Notes: generated by a model from the letters alone, not told the origin. Positions 1 through 12,076 are shown, numbered from the stretch's first letter. The stretch: DNA of 64,000 nucleotides from Inia geoffrensis (GCA_036417435.1 CM070916.1:21708052-21772051); one strand, 5' to 3'. Numbers and translations are program-made.

Positions 1-758
1 GAAATTTCAAAGCTTTTGCACAGCAAAGGAAACCATAAACAAGATGAAAAGACAACCCTCAGAATGGGAGAAAATATTTGCAAACGAATCAACGGACAAA
101 GGATTAATCTTCAAAATATATAAACAGCTCATGCAGCTCAATATTAAAGAAACAAACAACGCAATCCAAAAATGGGCAGAAGACCTAAATAGACATTTCT
201 CCAAAGAAGACATACAGATGGCCAAGAAGCACATGAAAAGCTGCTCAACCTCATTAATTATTAGAGAAATGCAAATCAAAACTACAGTGAGGTATCACCT
301 CACACCAGTTAGAATGGGCATCATCAGAAAACCTACAAACAATAAATGCTGGAGAGGGTGTGGAGAAAAGGGAACCCTCTTGCACTGCTGGTGGGAATGT
401 AAGTTGATACAGCCACTATGGAGAACAGTACGCAGGTTCCTTAGAAAACTAAAAAATAGAACTACCATATGATCCAGTAATCCCACTACTGGGCATATAC
501 CCAGAGAAAACCATAATTCAAAAAGACACATGCACCCCAATGTTCATTGCAGCACTATTTACAATAGCCAGGTCACGGAAGCAACCTAAATGCCCATCGA
601 CAGATGAATGGATAAAGAAGCTCTGGTACATATATACAATGGAATATTACTCAGCCATAAAAAGGAATGAAATTGAGTCATTTGTTGAGACGTGGATGGA
701 TCTAAAGACTGTCATACAGAGTGAAGTCAAAAAGAGAAAAACAAATATCGTATATTAA
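1..758 (+). pseudogene. L1 ORF2 C-terminal remnant
   Basis: This is the 3' part of L1 ORF2, whose full product nicks target DNA and reverse-transcribes L1 RNA. An open stretch at 44-472 holds the C-terminal cysteine motif with C-X3-C-X7-H-X4-C spacing (CWRGC then HCWWEC). A frameshift near 470 moves the reading frame, and 540-758 carries the remaining C-terminus, including the residues WIKKLWYIYTMEYYSAIKRN. The endonuclease and RT domains are not in the window. It is a dead fragment. Confidence 0.93.
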
Positions 759-985
759 TGCATGTATGTGGAATCTGGAAAAATGGTGCAGATGAACCAG
801 TTTGCAGGGCAGAAGTTGAGACACAGATGTAGAGAACAAATGTATGGACACCAAGGGGGAAAAACCGTGGTGGGGTGGGGATGGTGGTGTGCTGAACTGG
901 GCCATTGGGATTGACACGTTTACACTGATGTGTATAAAATTGATGACTAATAAGAACCTGCAGTATAAAAAAACAAACAGAAACA
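1..985 (+). mobile_element. L1 retrotransposon 3' end, cut by window edge
   Basis: The segment begins inside L1 ORF2 and runs through the ORF2 C-terminus into a 3'UTR and an A-rich, non-homogeneous tail. The 3'UTR matches that of the minus-strand L1 at 23.4-29.3 kb and differs from that of the L1s at 12.5 and 39.4 kb. I call this 3'UTR type A. The 5' part lies outside the window, so the full length and the target-site duplication cannot be judged. Confidence 0.95.
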
Positions 986-1629
986 ACTAATACTAAACTT
1001 TCTTAGGGGTATTTGTATGGAAATATGTTAATATAAATTTTTCAGACATTACATGAAATTTCTAAAAATCTTATATGTTCTGGTATAATGTTATAAGTCA
1101 TAATTCTAGTTATTACTTTAAAATGTATATCTCAGAAATAACTAAATTTACTTGTCAATTGCATTTTTATGAACTTTCATCAAATCTTTAACCATGGTCA
1201 TTTTTAAGTCTTTTGTGATTTACAGACAGTTCTGGGTGTACTCTGACGCTTTTGCAAAAAAGTTCCTATAAAAGGGTTTCAAATTTAAGGATTCATGGAA
1301 AAGACTGTGACAAGTACAGATTTCTGGTAACTGACTATACTGCTGAACTGAGTGAATAAGCATTTTCAGAACTCTAATGGAAAACTGATGAATTCATAAA
1401 AGTGCTAACAAAAGATCAAGATAAAAAAACAATAATTACATGGGACTGAGTGAACTGATGAGGATGATTATAATTTTTGTGACTTTCTGTTTGAATTAAA
1501 AAAAAATCCCACAAGGACTCAGAGGTAAAAAATATACAAATCAATTTTCACTGCAAAGTAAAGGAGCTGTTACAGTGGAGGATTACTGGACTGAATGTCA
1601 ATATTATGACATAGAAAAATATATATATA
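986..1629. other. No feature seen
   Basis: AT-rich sequence after the L1 tail. I see no repeat family I can name, only a short (TA)n run near 1620. Confidence 0.5.
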
Positions 1630-1765
1630 TATGTGTCATCTTGGGCATGTTAGTTAACTTCTTGTCTCATATGTAAAATGGGATAGTAGTAGTATTGTTG
1701 GGAAATTATGTGAGATAGTATCTGTAATGAAGAGCACTTAGAATGGTATATGGTTCAACCAAAGA
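1630..1765 (+). repeat. MIR SINE fragment
   Basis: The MIR core is recognisable as diverged 'cttgggcatgttagttaact', followed by 'atgtaaaatgggatagtagt' and a 'gagcacttagaatggtatat' tail. It is an old mammal-wide tRNA-derived SINE, 5' truncated. Confidence 0.75.
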
Positions 1766-2114
1766 CTATATATGTGTTTGCTTTCTTCATGGTATTTTAT
1801 TGTGTATATGCAATATAATTAATTTAGCTAGTTTCCCATTGATCAATGTATAGCATTTTCAACTCCTCTGCTATTAACAATATTGTCGTCAATATCCTTA
1901 TATATCCATTACCATTGGGGGGAAAAAAAGTCTCCTTATTTTTCTCCTAAAAGATTAGCTTTTCATATTTATATTTTCATTATTCTTATGGTTGTTTGAT
2001 TTTTGTATTTGGTTTGTATTATAAATCTATGACTATTCCCACTGCCACCCTTCAGTAAAATAAATCACCCTTAAATAAAATAAAATAAATCTCAAAAATA
2101 AGTTAGCTATGGTG

Positions 2115-2255
2115 TTAGAAGTTAGGACAGTGGTCACCTTTAAGGAAGAAAGAAAGGTATAATTATATTTACTGACCAGGGTGGTAGGTGTGTTCACTTT
2201 GCTGATATACAATGAGCTATAAACTAATGATTTGTACATTTTTCTGTATACATGT
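2115..2255 (+). repeat. Old L1 (L1M-type) 3'UTR fragment
   Basis: The stretch 'gtgttcactttgctgatata' followed by 'gatttgtacatttttctgta' matches the 3' end of old mammalian L1M elements. It is short and diverged. Confidence 0.55.
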
Positions 2256-2259
2256 TGTA

Positions 2260-3370
2260 GTGGTGTGCTAAAGCTGGCTCACCCTAGTTCATGAGGGCCA
2301 ATTGTTAAACAGGAATTTGTGAGTCAAGTGTCAAACTGTTAGTAGCTTAAAATTAACCATTAAGAGAGTATTTACATCATTAATTTAAGAAAAATTACAA
2401 ATGAGCGATTTTTCTTTTCCCAAACTGCATGTATTTCTGTTACACTGTAATAAAAAATGTTTAAAAATAAATAATATAAGGAAGTTCTAGGACAGCAAAT
2501 AACAATAATTTATAATCAGAGTTTCTGATGTTAATAAGAATATTTCAAATTTATTGTTTGATTCAAGATGATAATAAAGAAATTTTTAAATTTCAGACAC
2601 TGTTTTGGTGAGTTTGATAAGTTTAGATATAAAATACAAACCAATAATACACACAAACACAGACACTCACAGAACAGAATGCTTAATTCTCAGACTGGCA
2701 GAATAAAACTAGAAATAAGAGAGCAATCAAAACTTAGGTCTCAGGAAGAAACTTAAATGAGGAAGTACAGCAGTTTTGGTTGCTGGGAAAAGAGAGAGAG
2801 AAAAAAAAGACATCGAGAAAGACTGCATCCTGAGGTCTGTCTTCAAGTCATCTTTGTTAATGTGTTCAGAATGCAATTATTTGTAATTTACCAAAGCTCT
2901 TTTTCTTCCTTTTTAATGAAACACTAGAGGCACAGAAACATTCCCCATATAGTCAAAGTATTTAAAATAATTTAAAATAAACTAATACAATATGTATTAA
3001 TTAGGGGCTAAAATAACTTTAATTTGGTAGTATTTAAGATACTTTTTTAAAGGCAGTATTTGTATTTAAGATACATCTGTAATTATTTTACATTATGGTC
3101 TCCACATACTGAAAGTAAAAAAATGAAAACTTTGCATTAACTTAATAAAGACAGTTCATACACTAATTCTGGGACCCATAGAAAATCATATTTTATCATT
3201 TCCTTTTAAGACTGAGAAAAATACAGTTGAAGAACTCAAAAACTGAAGATGGGTAGAGTCGAATTCTTCCTATGATTAGATCCAGTGTTCTGCAAACTCA
3301 TATTCTGCATTAATCTCCATACCTGAACAGTGTACGTATATTTTTGTAACCTCTAAAGATATGATAAATT
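2260..3370. other. No gene seen
   Basis: AT-rich DNA without a credible ORF. It contains a purine-rich patch at about 2785-2820 and a 27-bp word near 3098 that recurs at 5361 (see findings). Confidence 0.5.
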
Positions 3371-3374
3371 GATT

Positions 3375-3585
3375 GAATTCTTAGTATATACCAGACAATG
3401 TCATAGACCCATATCAATCATTTTATTTAGTCTCCACAGCAATGGTCTGAACTATTATTCCCACTTTGCCTATGAGGATACCTATTCAGACTAGAAGTAA
3501 CTTGTCAAATTGGTAGAGCCAGGATTCAGAACTAGATCTTTCTGAATCCAAAGCCTTTGCCTTAATTAACTACCACTCAGTACCT
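3375..3585 (-). repeat. MIR SINE
   Basis: Reverse-complement MIR: 'cattttatttagtctccaca', then 'ttcccactttgcctatgagg', then 'aagtaacttgtcaaattggt' and 'agagccaggattcagaacta', in the order expected for a minus-strand copy. Confidence 0.8.
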
Positions 3586-3589
3586 CAAT

Positions 3590-4333
3590 AAAAGCAGTTG
3601 AATGTTCAAATAATTGGTCAATACTAAAGTAAACAAGAAGTAACAAATTCCCCTATTTCATTAAATCCTGTTATAATGGTGTGATACTGAAGAAGAGAGT
3701 GTTTCCCTTAACAATTTCCCCTTATCTATTAAAATCATATCCATACAAATGATAGTATATCTTATTTCTCTGAGAATGATTGTTCTGCTCAACATATGGA
3801 AATATAACTACAAAGTTAAATAATGTCTGTCAATCTCTATTGTTAAGAAAGGATTCCAATTTTAAATTATGTGTGCATTTCAATATACGTTTCTCAAACA
3901 TGTCTCATATGGATGAGAATTTTAAGAACACAACTTCTGCAGAAATTCTATTAAAAAATAACACCAGGAGCCTGTGGAGATTGTTTTAAGAGAAGAACAG
4001 CTGCACACTTGGGGCCCTGGAAAGGGGGCCATTCGGTGTGAATTTGAAAGGCAAACAACAGGTTTATTGTCATTTATTTGTGAGAGAACAGTCATTGGTT
4101 TGACATACTGAGGTCAGCCTCAGGGTGAGGCTGCTTTGTTCAACAACTATCGGACGGGAAAAATTATTCCCCATCCTCTTGATAGGGAGTCAAAGAGAAC
4201 TCTGAGATAGTGGTGTGTGGAAAGAAATAATGGGCTGGACAACGGTGTGGGGATATCTAGGCACTGTTAACAAGAGGCAGATTTCCTTTATTTCTGATAC
4301 ACTAAAAACTGTGTTTCAAGATTCAACAAATTT
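3590..4333. other. Unassigned sequence
   Basis: No gene. The part 4005-4250 is less AT-rich than its surroundings and contains 'aacaggtttattgtcattta', which could be the antisense polyadenylation region of an LTR. That is a guess and I cannot name a family. Confidence 0.3.
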
Positions 4334-4335
4334 AT

Positions 4336-4341
<6 letters not shown>

Positions 4342-4369
<28 letters not shown>

Positions 4370-4565
4370 GCGGTACGCGGGCCTCTCACTGTCGTGGCCT
4401 CGCCCGTTGCGGAACACAGGATCCGGACGCGCAGGCTAAGCAGCCATGGCTCATGGGCCCAGCCGCTCCGCGGCATGTGGGATCTTCCCAGGCCAGGGCA
4501 CGAACCCATGTCCCCTGCATCGGCAGGCGGACGCTCAACCACTGCACCACCAGGGAAGCCCCTGA
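4342..4565 (-). mobile_element. Cetacean CHR-type tRNA-derived SINE
   Basis: The minus-strand copy starts with a poly-T run (the SINE A-tail) and ends in 'ccaccagggaagcccc', the reverse complement of the SINE 5' head. The tRNA-related A and B boxes are recognisable in reverse. A perfect 12-bp target-site duplication, 'atatttactttt', lies at 4334-4345 and 4566-4577. The low divergence and intact flanks indicate a fairly recent insertion. Confidence 0.95.
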
Positions 4566-4577
4566 ATATTTACTTTT

Positions 4578-5623
4578 ATTCACCTAGTTTTTCCAATGAA
4601 GGGTAAGAAGCATTGTGTTTACAGGACTGTTTGCTTGACCTTGGCTCTGTTGCCTGTAACACCATCCCTTTGATCAAATACATAGCTAGACACTTGCAAG
4701 GTTTAGTCAATTATTTTTTAAGGAAATTAGTGTGCTACTCTATTAAAAATGAAAAAGAAAAAAAAACAAAAAATGCAATGTTGCAGCATTAGAAAATTAT
4801 GAGGTATTAAAACACACACAATAGTTTTTTGTGTGCAAGATACTGAATCTATACCTGCTTTTCACAAATGGTGTTGCTCTACCTCAAGAAAGATAAAACG
4901 AAAGCCTTTTAGGTCCAGATCACAGCATGCAAAAAAAAAAAAAAAAAAAAAACATCAAAGGGAAAGGAGTCTGCCTTTTTAGGACAGACATAAATGATGT
5001 ATGTAGACTGTGGACTAAAAAGATTTTTTTAAAAATCTGTGAAGTTGAAGAAGGAATGATTCTGCAATTATGGATATATTTTAACTGAATTCGGTTTAAA
5101 AAGAACCTCCTTTGAACCCAGAGAGAAGAAAATTGAGGGCATAAAAGGAAATACTACTTGACACAGTATAATAATTTTATGAGGCTTAGTTTTCTAGTCA
5201 GAATTGACATAGTCTGAATTTATAATGATTTAACAAGATTTAGGAAACATTTTGAATGAAAGTGATAAAGGAGTAGTTTGAAAAATGGATAGTTTGAGAA
5301 TGCACTGTTAGTTTTAACAGTAATATTCAGGAAAACAACAGGACATTCTACAATCTTTATCTTGGTCTCCACTTACTGAAAGTAAAAAATTAGAATCCTA
5401 AAAAGTGAAAAGTTTGCAAATTCTTTATCTTGGTGCCTATTAGAAGAAAAATGCTGAGTTGGATAACTTACATGGTTTCCAAGCACAATAATTCTTATAT
5501 TCCAGTATCATGTTATCACTGAATTCTGTTCAGCCACAAAAATGATTACGAGAATGATTATGGAGAATACACTGTCCTTGTATGTTGAGAGAACCTTTGT
5601 TTTCACACGAGAAAGTATTGATC
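4578..5623. other. No gene seen
   Basis: AT-rich DNA with A-rich runs at about 4741-4765 and 4931-4952. No exon or named repeat family recognised. Confidence 0.5.
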
Positions 5624-5639
5624 AAATAAACTTCTTCAG

Positions 5640-6547
5640 ACATACAGATGGCCAAAAAGCACACGAAAAGATGTTCAACATCACTAATTATTAGAGAAAT
5701 GCAAATCAAAAGTACAATGAGGTATCACCTCACACTGGTCAGAATGGCCATAAACAAAAAATCTACAAACAATAAATGCTGGAGAGGGTGTGGAGAAAAG
5801 GGAACCTTCTTGCACTGTTGGTGGGAATGTAAATTGGTACAGCCACTATGGAGAACAGTATGGAGGTTCCTTAAAAAGCTAAAAATAGAACTACCATATG
5901 ACCCAGCAATCCCATTCCTAGGCATATACCCAGAGAAAACCATAATGCGAAAAGATATATGCACCCTAACGTTCACCACAGCACTATGTACAACAGCCAG
6001 TACATGGAAGCAACCTAAATGTCCATCAACAGATGAATGGATGAAGATGTGGTACATGTATACAATGGAATATTACTCAGGCATAAAAAAATAACAAAAT
6101 AATGCCATTTGCAGCAACATGGTTGGACCTATAGTCTGTCATACTGAGTGAAGTAAGTCAGACAGAGAAAGACAAATATCATATGATATTGCTTAAATGT
6201 GGAATCTAAAATAAAGGGTACAAAGGAACTTATTTCCAAAACAGAAGCAGAGTTACAGATGTAGAAAACAAACTTATGGTTACAAGGGGTTAAAGGGGAG
6301 GAGGGATAAATTGGGAGACTGGGATTGACATACACACTACTATATATAAGATAGATAGCTAATAAGAACCTACTGTATAGTACAGGGAACTCTACTCAAT
6401 ACTCTGTAATGGCCTATATGGGAAAGGAATCTAAGAAAAAGGGTGGAGATATATATATATATATATACACAAAACTGATTCACTTTGCTGTACACCTGAA
6501 ACTAACACAACATTGTAAATCAACTATAATCCAATAAAAATTTTAAA
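5640..6547 (+). mobile_element. 5'-truncated L1 (3' end only) with perfect duplications
   Basis: The insertion starts mid-ORF2 and ends with polyadenylation signal AATAAA (6533-6538) and a short A-rich tail. Both ends carry the identical 16-bp duplication 'aaataaacttcttcag' at 5624-5639 and 6548-6563. The 3'UTR ('gctgtacacctgaaactaac' region) is a third type (C), distinct from the other long L1s here. A (TA)n run sits inside it near 6450-6470. Confidence 0.96.
5648..6196 (+). pseudogene. L1 ORF2 C-terminal remnant
   Basis: An open 148-residue stretch (5648-6094) carries the ORF2 C-terminus with the cysteine motif CWRGC ... HCWWEC and the residues [20 protein letters not shown]. An indel near 6090 breaks the frame before the usual end. 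Endonuclease and RT were never copied because reverse transcription stopped early. No promoter or start codon belongs to this fragment. Confidence 0.92.
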
Positions 6548-6563
6548 AAATAAACTTCTTCAG

Positions 6564-7299
6564 CATACAAATCGTTAATCTGAATATGCACATAAAACAT
6601 TAAAATATGTATTAATTACATATTTAAAAATATACTAATTTTAGAAGTGGAATCAGTGGTTGAACTTTAATCATATAAAATTTCCCTTTCATCAGGCCAC
6701 ATATTCGTGAGTTTGAAGACAAAAGTCACATCTCTTTTCAGTATATCTTGTGATTATGTTGAACCCATCAAAACTAATCAGGATAGCACTTTTATCAAAC
6801 ATATTTCAAATAGTTTTCAAATTGATATTTTAATTAATATGGATCTGATAGTAAACCATTAGCACAGGTTTAATCCTGAAATAATCTGCAGTTGAGTAGT
6901 CATCTCCTGACAAGAAAACATATTAACAATTTGATTTGTCACTTAAGCAGAAGCCTAGTTCCATATACTCAAAATTCCACCTGAATCTTTCCCAGTTTCC
7001 ATAGGTATCCTGCAGTTTTTTCCTGTATGTATTTTTAATGCTCCCTTCATGATAATGAGCACAAAGTTTTCCAGTGAGCTTTTATTTCACCCTAAAGCAG
7101 GATGGCCATTACATTTGTTGGGATTTACTGGAGTATTACTAATACTAGTATGGGTTCAACTCAATACATGTTTTTGGTCAATTATTTTTAAGCTATTCTT
7201 TTTTTTTTTTAATCCACAATATGGTTAATTCCTTCCTATAAACCTATTTTGACTAAATATAGGTAATGTTAGAACTAGTCATAGAAGGGAATAGGTAAA
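6564..7299. other. No feature seen
   Basis: AT-rich single-copy-looking DNA. No repeat or exon recognised. Confidence 0.45.
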
Positions 7300-7475
7300 G
7301 AATACTATTTACAAAGTACTTTTATATAAGTTAGCCATTGTGACCCTAAGTAATCCCACTGGGACAGGCATTACTCGTATTTGTTTATTTTAGAGCAAAG
7401 GAAACAGAAGCATACTAAAGTGTTTAAAATGGCACAGCCTGTAGTGGCAGAGTCAGACTTCTAACTCTAAGCCCC
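7300..7475 (-). repeat. MIR SINE
   Basis: Reverse-complement MIR core: 'aggcattactcgtatttgtt', 'gagcaaaggaaacagaagca' and 'tagtggcagagtcagacttc' occur in the expected order. Confidence 0.7.
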
Positions 7476-7479
7476 GTGG

Positions 7480-8384
7480 GAACACCCTGTGTTCCTCTAT
7501 AAAGTGCATCAGGGATCCTGAGGAATGAGCAATCACTTTGGTGAGGTCCCACACATTTTTTGTAAGAGTAAGTTAATTATTTGCTGATTTATTTATTTGA
7601 AAAACATTCATTAATATCTTAAGATGTACAAAGCACTGAAATCTACATTGGAGAAGCTGAAAAGATGATTTTTCACAGGGAAAATAAAGATTTTTAAATA
7701 TTCCAATGCAAATGGGCAGAGTCTACAGGTTAAATAGAGATTGTTGTAGAAATTCAGAAAGAATGATGAACAGTTCAGCCTGGAGATTTCAGGAAAGAAT
7801 GCACTGAAATGTTGAACTGGGCATAAATAAGATAAATAAGAATGCCCCACAGGGGTGTAAAAACCATGCCAGGAAAAAAGGACCAGTATGTTGAAACATG
7901 AAAAGACATTTGTAATGTTTAGGGACAAAGGCAGCATAATGAAGTTCCAAAAAGTCATTTATAAGAGACCTGCCCTATGTTACCCCCTTTTAGGAGCTTA
8001 TATTTGGTTTTTCTAAGTTTGAAATATTATCCTCCTTTCTGATTTTCACCTTCAGCTGAGAGTCTCTGGCTTGTGAATGAGTGAATTAGACCTTAGTCCC
8101 AGTCCTGTGTACCCTTCAGGTATTATCAATATTTTGTGCTTCTAGACAAACAAAAGAACATGGTGTTTTTTACTCATCCATGCTGTAGGGAATGTCAAGA
8201 AAATTAAGTTCATATTCTGAGTTCTTCTGAAAATAGTTATTGCAATATCTGTGTGATTTTCGGAGAACATCCATGCCTCAAGCATTCACTTGGGTATCCT
8301 CACTTCCTTTAGTTATCTATCTGCTTTAATTCCCCCATTCCTATGACTCTGTACCACTATCCTTTAGATAAAATAGCAACAGCA
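7480..8384. other. No gene seen
   Basis: No conserved protein similarity recognised. The longest antisense ORF here looks like chance reading in AT-rich DNA. Confidence 0.45.
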
Positions 8385-8620
8385 ATGTCCCATCTCACCC
8401 ACACTTTCTATCCACATCATCTTGCCTAATTCTTCCCTGTAGTATTTCATCAATATCTGACACATATTAAACCATTTAATGGTTTCTATTCCACCATCTC
8501 TCCACTAGAATAGAAGTTCCATGAGGGCAGAGAATTGGTCCACTGTATCATGTATCTCTAGCAACTAGAACATTGCTCAACACATTAATACTCAATAAAT
8601 ATTTATGGACTAATTAAGTA
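8385..8620 (+). repeat. L2 LINE 3' end
   Basis: The signature 'agttccatgagggcagagaa' followed by 'gcaactagaacattgctcaa' and 'actcaataaatatttatgga' is the L2 3' end. Old and diverged. Confidence 0.8.
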
Positions 8621-8636
8621 GGTGAATTGACATAAA

Positions 8637-8669
8637 TAAATGTCAATAAATGTCAATAAAATGTCAATT
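8637..8669 (+). repeat. Short tandem repeat, about 11-bp unit x3
   Basis: Three adjacent copies of 'aaatgtcaat' with small spacers, directly after the L2 3' end. L2 3' ends are themselves short tandem repeats, so this may be an expanded terminus. Confidence 0.6.
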
Positions 8670-9735
8670 TTTTGTGGGTTTCTTTTTTCAGTAGTTAAAT
8701 CATTATCCTTTGTCATTTCATCAGATTTCAGTTGTAGAATAGCCATCTTGAATTTCATAATCATTCTCTACTCCATAATTATATAAATTGTCAAACAAAG
8801 AAACAAACATCCTGGTTAAATTACAAGTATGCTGACTTAGGTACAAATAATTGAGTTGACTAGAAAATTACGGATATATTAATATCAATGTCTGAGAAGT
8901 TAAACATAATTCTGACTAAACTTTAAATGACTCCCACAAACTTTACTTGTTAAAAAATCCACTTCTAACGTTTCATTTGTTAATAGCTGCATTTTTGTCA
9001 AGGCTTTAAATGATATTGCTATTAAATGCTCTTAGTGCATTTATTCACATCGGCATGGACAGTTTTCCAGAGAGCAGTTTCACAAGTAGAATTAATTTTA
9101 GTCGATTTCACTTTCAAAGCCCCAATCATCATGAATCAAGGGAAATGGAATGCCTGTAGGAGACTACGACCTATGACACAGAAAGACTGAATTCTGAGCA
9201 TATGCACTGTAAACACCAGATTTTATATCATTATATTTCCTGTCTGGCTCTGAGTAAGTTCTGCCCTGCAGAACTATTAGCAAACAACAAAAATGTTAGC
9301 AATTCACAAGCCAAGGGATAACCAACCTACTGAAATGCGTCTTCTCTTTGGACATATAAAAAAATGCCAGCAGTTAAGCAAGCTGATGTATAATCACGCC
9401 TTGTAGGGCAGGGATTTCTGCAAGAATATGCACTTATATCAAATATTACTGTTCCCATCACTGCCTGGAATTTAGGTAATTTCATTAATTTATGCTTCAG
9501 TGGCATTTTGGAAGTGAAGTGGTTCTGAAGTAAGCATTGGATATGATCTACTTACCATTCCATCATGGAAGAGTGATGAATAAATCTAAGGCTTTCAGTA
9601 AAATAATGCTTTAATATAAATTAGTTTGAAAAGTTTGGGACTGTTTAATAAGTGTTCTATCTTTAAGTAACATAGTGATAGTCACACTGCAGGAACAATT
9701 GAGGTTTTCACACGAGATTTGATATTAGATTGAAC
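8670..9735. other. Non-repetitive stretch
   Basis: No gene or named repeat. The part 9010-9560 lacks recognisable repeats and is the sort of sequence that could be a conserved non-coding element, but nothing in the window alone proves it. Confidence 0.35.
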
Positions 9736-9739
9736 GCAG

Positions 9740-9830
9740 AATACATACACACATACACATACATACATATATATGTGGATATATATGCATACACATATCT
9801 CAGTGTGTATGTGTATGTATGTATTTAAAA
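9740..9830. repeat. Compound CA/TA simple repeat
   Basis: Alternating purine-pyrimidine tract: 'acatacacacatacacatac' on the left, TA-rich centre, and 'gtgtgtatgtgtatgtatgt' on the right. The two arms are roughly inverted to each other. Confidence 0.8.
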
Positions 9831-9834
9831 TTTT

Positions 9835-10085
9835 ATTTCAGTATAATATACAGATAGCAAAGTGAAAATATCATAAGTGTACAGTTTGATGAATTTTCAC
9901 AAACTATGCATCATGACCCACATCAAGAAACAGAAACTGACACATCCTTAAGAGTGCCCATCATATTCCTTTCCAGACAACAATCCTTACCCCATCCCTA
10001 GCAAAGGTATCCATTGCCCTGACTTCTAACTGTAGAGATTTCTTCTGTTTTTGTATAAAGCCCGTGTTTGGAATCATGGCTTTCT
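9835..10085. repeat. Old L1M-like fragment
   Basis: The stretch 'gtacagtttgatgaattttc' followed by 'gacccacatcaagaaacaga' and 'ccctgacttctaactgtaga' matches a common old mammalian L1-derived repeat. Orientation and subfamily not assigned. Confidence 0.55.
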
Positions 10086-10089
10086 TCAC

Positions 10090-10584
10090 AGGAAAGCAGC
10101 AGAGTATGGACGAAAACTGTTTCACAGCTCTAGGCAAGCTACTTGGCCTGAGACAGTGTTATAATTGAGATGATGATAAGAATTAATTTAGTTTATGTCA
10201 AAACACAACAAAATTGTATAAACAATCAAATGAAAGGTTTTATTACGAATCATTTTCCTTTCAATAGTCTCCCCATCAAGCTAAATTACTACAGCATCTA
10301 TTTTTCCTAAAACGTTTGCTTATGGCTAGTAAGCAAATACAAAATAAAAGGTAATAATATACACTCGAGTACATGTACTCTCTGAGGTTAGGGACTGTTT
10401 CTTATTCATCTCTGTATTTTCCGGTAGTAAGAGGAAAGTATTTGTAATAAAATCGAAGGCACTAAAAGCGAACAAACAAACAAAAAATCCTAACTGAATG
10501 AGTGACTGATACTAGAACATTGATGAGACATTGTCAATTACACCCCATCATGGCTGAAAAACAGCAAAAGCTTTTCACGTTCAG
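10090..10584. other. No feature seen
   Basis: AT-rich DNA with no recognised repeat or exon. Confidence 0.45.
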
Positions 10585-10812
10585 TGAATACTTAGATTGT
10601 ACCATAACTTGTTCTAAGTGCTTTTGCTTGCACTTAACTTATTTGATCATCATAATAAATCCATGAAGTGAGCATCTCTATTACTCTCATCCCCATTTTA
10701 CAGATGTGTCCAGTGGGTCACAAAGTTATTAGCACACAGCTAGTAAGTAGTGGATCCAGAATTCAATTCTGGCAGCCTGGCTCCCAAGCCTGAACTCAAC
10801 CTTGACTCTTTA
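10585..10812 (-). repeat. MIR SINE
   Basis: Reverse MIR, nearly complete: 'taacttgttctaagtgcttt', 'catccccattttacagatgt', 'cacacagctagtaagtagtg' and 'ggcagcctggctcccaagcc' in order. Confidence 0.88.
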
Positions 10813-10814
10813 CA

Positions 10815-11560
10815 ACATGAGCATATTTGATACTCTTGAGAAAGAGGAGGGTAAGACTGATGATGCTGATGTGGATTAATGATAAGAAACCATACTATGT
10901 TCTTTCGGAGTAAAATTTACCCTTCAGACCACATGCATACAACTTTGATTAATTTTTCCTCCTAAGTACATTATATATCAGGTAGGAATAATGCTGTCTC
11001 AAGGACCATGACAGGCTATTAGAAACGAATCATAAGATGTAAAAAACACTCTAACTAACAAAAAAGATTAGGCAACTAAAAGAGGACAAAGGAACACAGC
11101 TCTGGCAGCAAACCCCCTAGCATAAATAAGCTGTACTTCCCTGTGCTGGACTTAGAAACTTTCATAGAGCCAGGGTCGGGGCCAGGATTTTGGATTTTAT
11201 GGCTGCTCCTTAGAATAGATACCAGTACTTCCATTGTCAATTAACATTATTATATATCCTATCAATAATGACATTTAACATGGAGTAACTAATTTATTTC
11301 TCACAGAGATTCCACAAGTAACAAAAAAGAATTAATATTAACTTTGTCACACTGACAATGTAACTGTCACTATGTGACTACTATCAGGATAAATTTGGGG
11401 TACATAAGTAGCATTTTTAAAATGGCTTGGAAATAAACATCTCCACTGTTGAATGATGAAAATCACTGCTCTCTGAAAGACAGAAAGTTCTCCACTCATT
11501 AAAACATGTGGACATTTATTTCTGAAAGTGGCAAATCTCATAATCATACCATCTTATCTT
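10815..11560. other. No feature seen
   Basis: Unassigned sequence, no credible ORF. Confidence 0.45.
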
Positions 11561-11573
11561 TAAGTTATTATCT

Positions 11574-11787
11574 TTTTTTTTTTTTTTTTTTTTTGGTGGT
11601 ACACGGGCCTGTCACTGTTGTGGCCTCTCCCGTTGCAGAGCACAGGCTCCGGACGTGCAGGCTCAGCGGCCATGGCTCACGGGCCCAGCCGCTCCACGGA
11701 ATGTGAGACCTTCCCGGACCAGGGCACGAACCCATGTCCCCTGCATTGGCAGGCGGACTCTCAACCACTGCACCACCAGGGAAGCCC
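11574..11787 (-). mobile_element. Cetacean CHR-type tRNA-derived SINE
   Basis: Minus-strand copy with poly-T start and 'ccaccagggaagccc' end. A perfect 12-bp target-site duplication, 'agttattatctt', lies at 11563-11574 and 11788-11799. It retains several CpGs. Confidence 0.95.
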
Positions 11788-12076
11788 AGTTATTATCTTA
11801 TCTTAAAATACACATGGTGCATCATGACATGCCTTAGTGAATTACGACAAAGCAATCTCAGAAACAACTAAGTATATAAATAGTCTCCTGATTGTAAATT
11901 CCTTTAGACTCAGGCAATCACAGTTACAAATTCGCTCTCTCCCAATCACTCGGTTGTCATGTGTACAAGTGGTCTCATGAGAAAACCCGTTTCTCACCTT
12001 GGGAAATCCCTCATCCTCCTCTAAGCATTCCATTAACTTCCCACGGATGACGAGCAAAACTATGATTGCATTAAAG

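Noticed and set aside
4005..4250. LTR fragment
   Set aside because: Only a 'ggtttattg' word suggests it; no LTR ends, duplication or family match, so left as unassigned.
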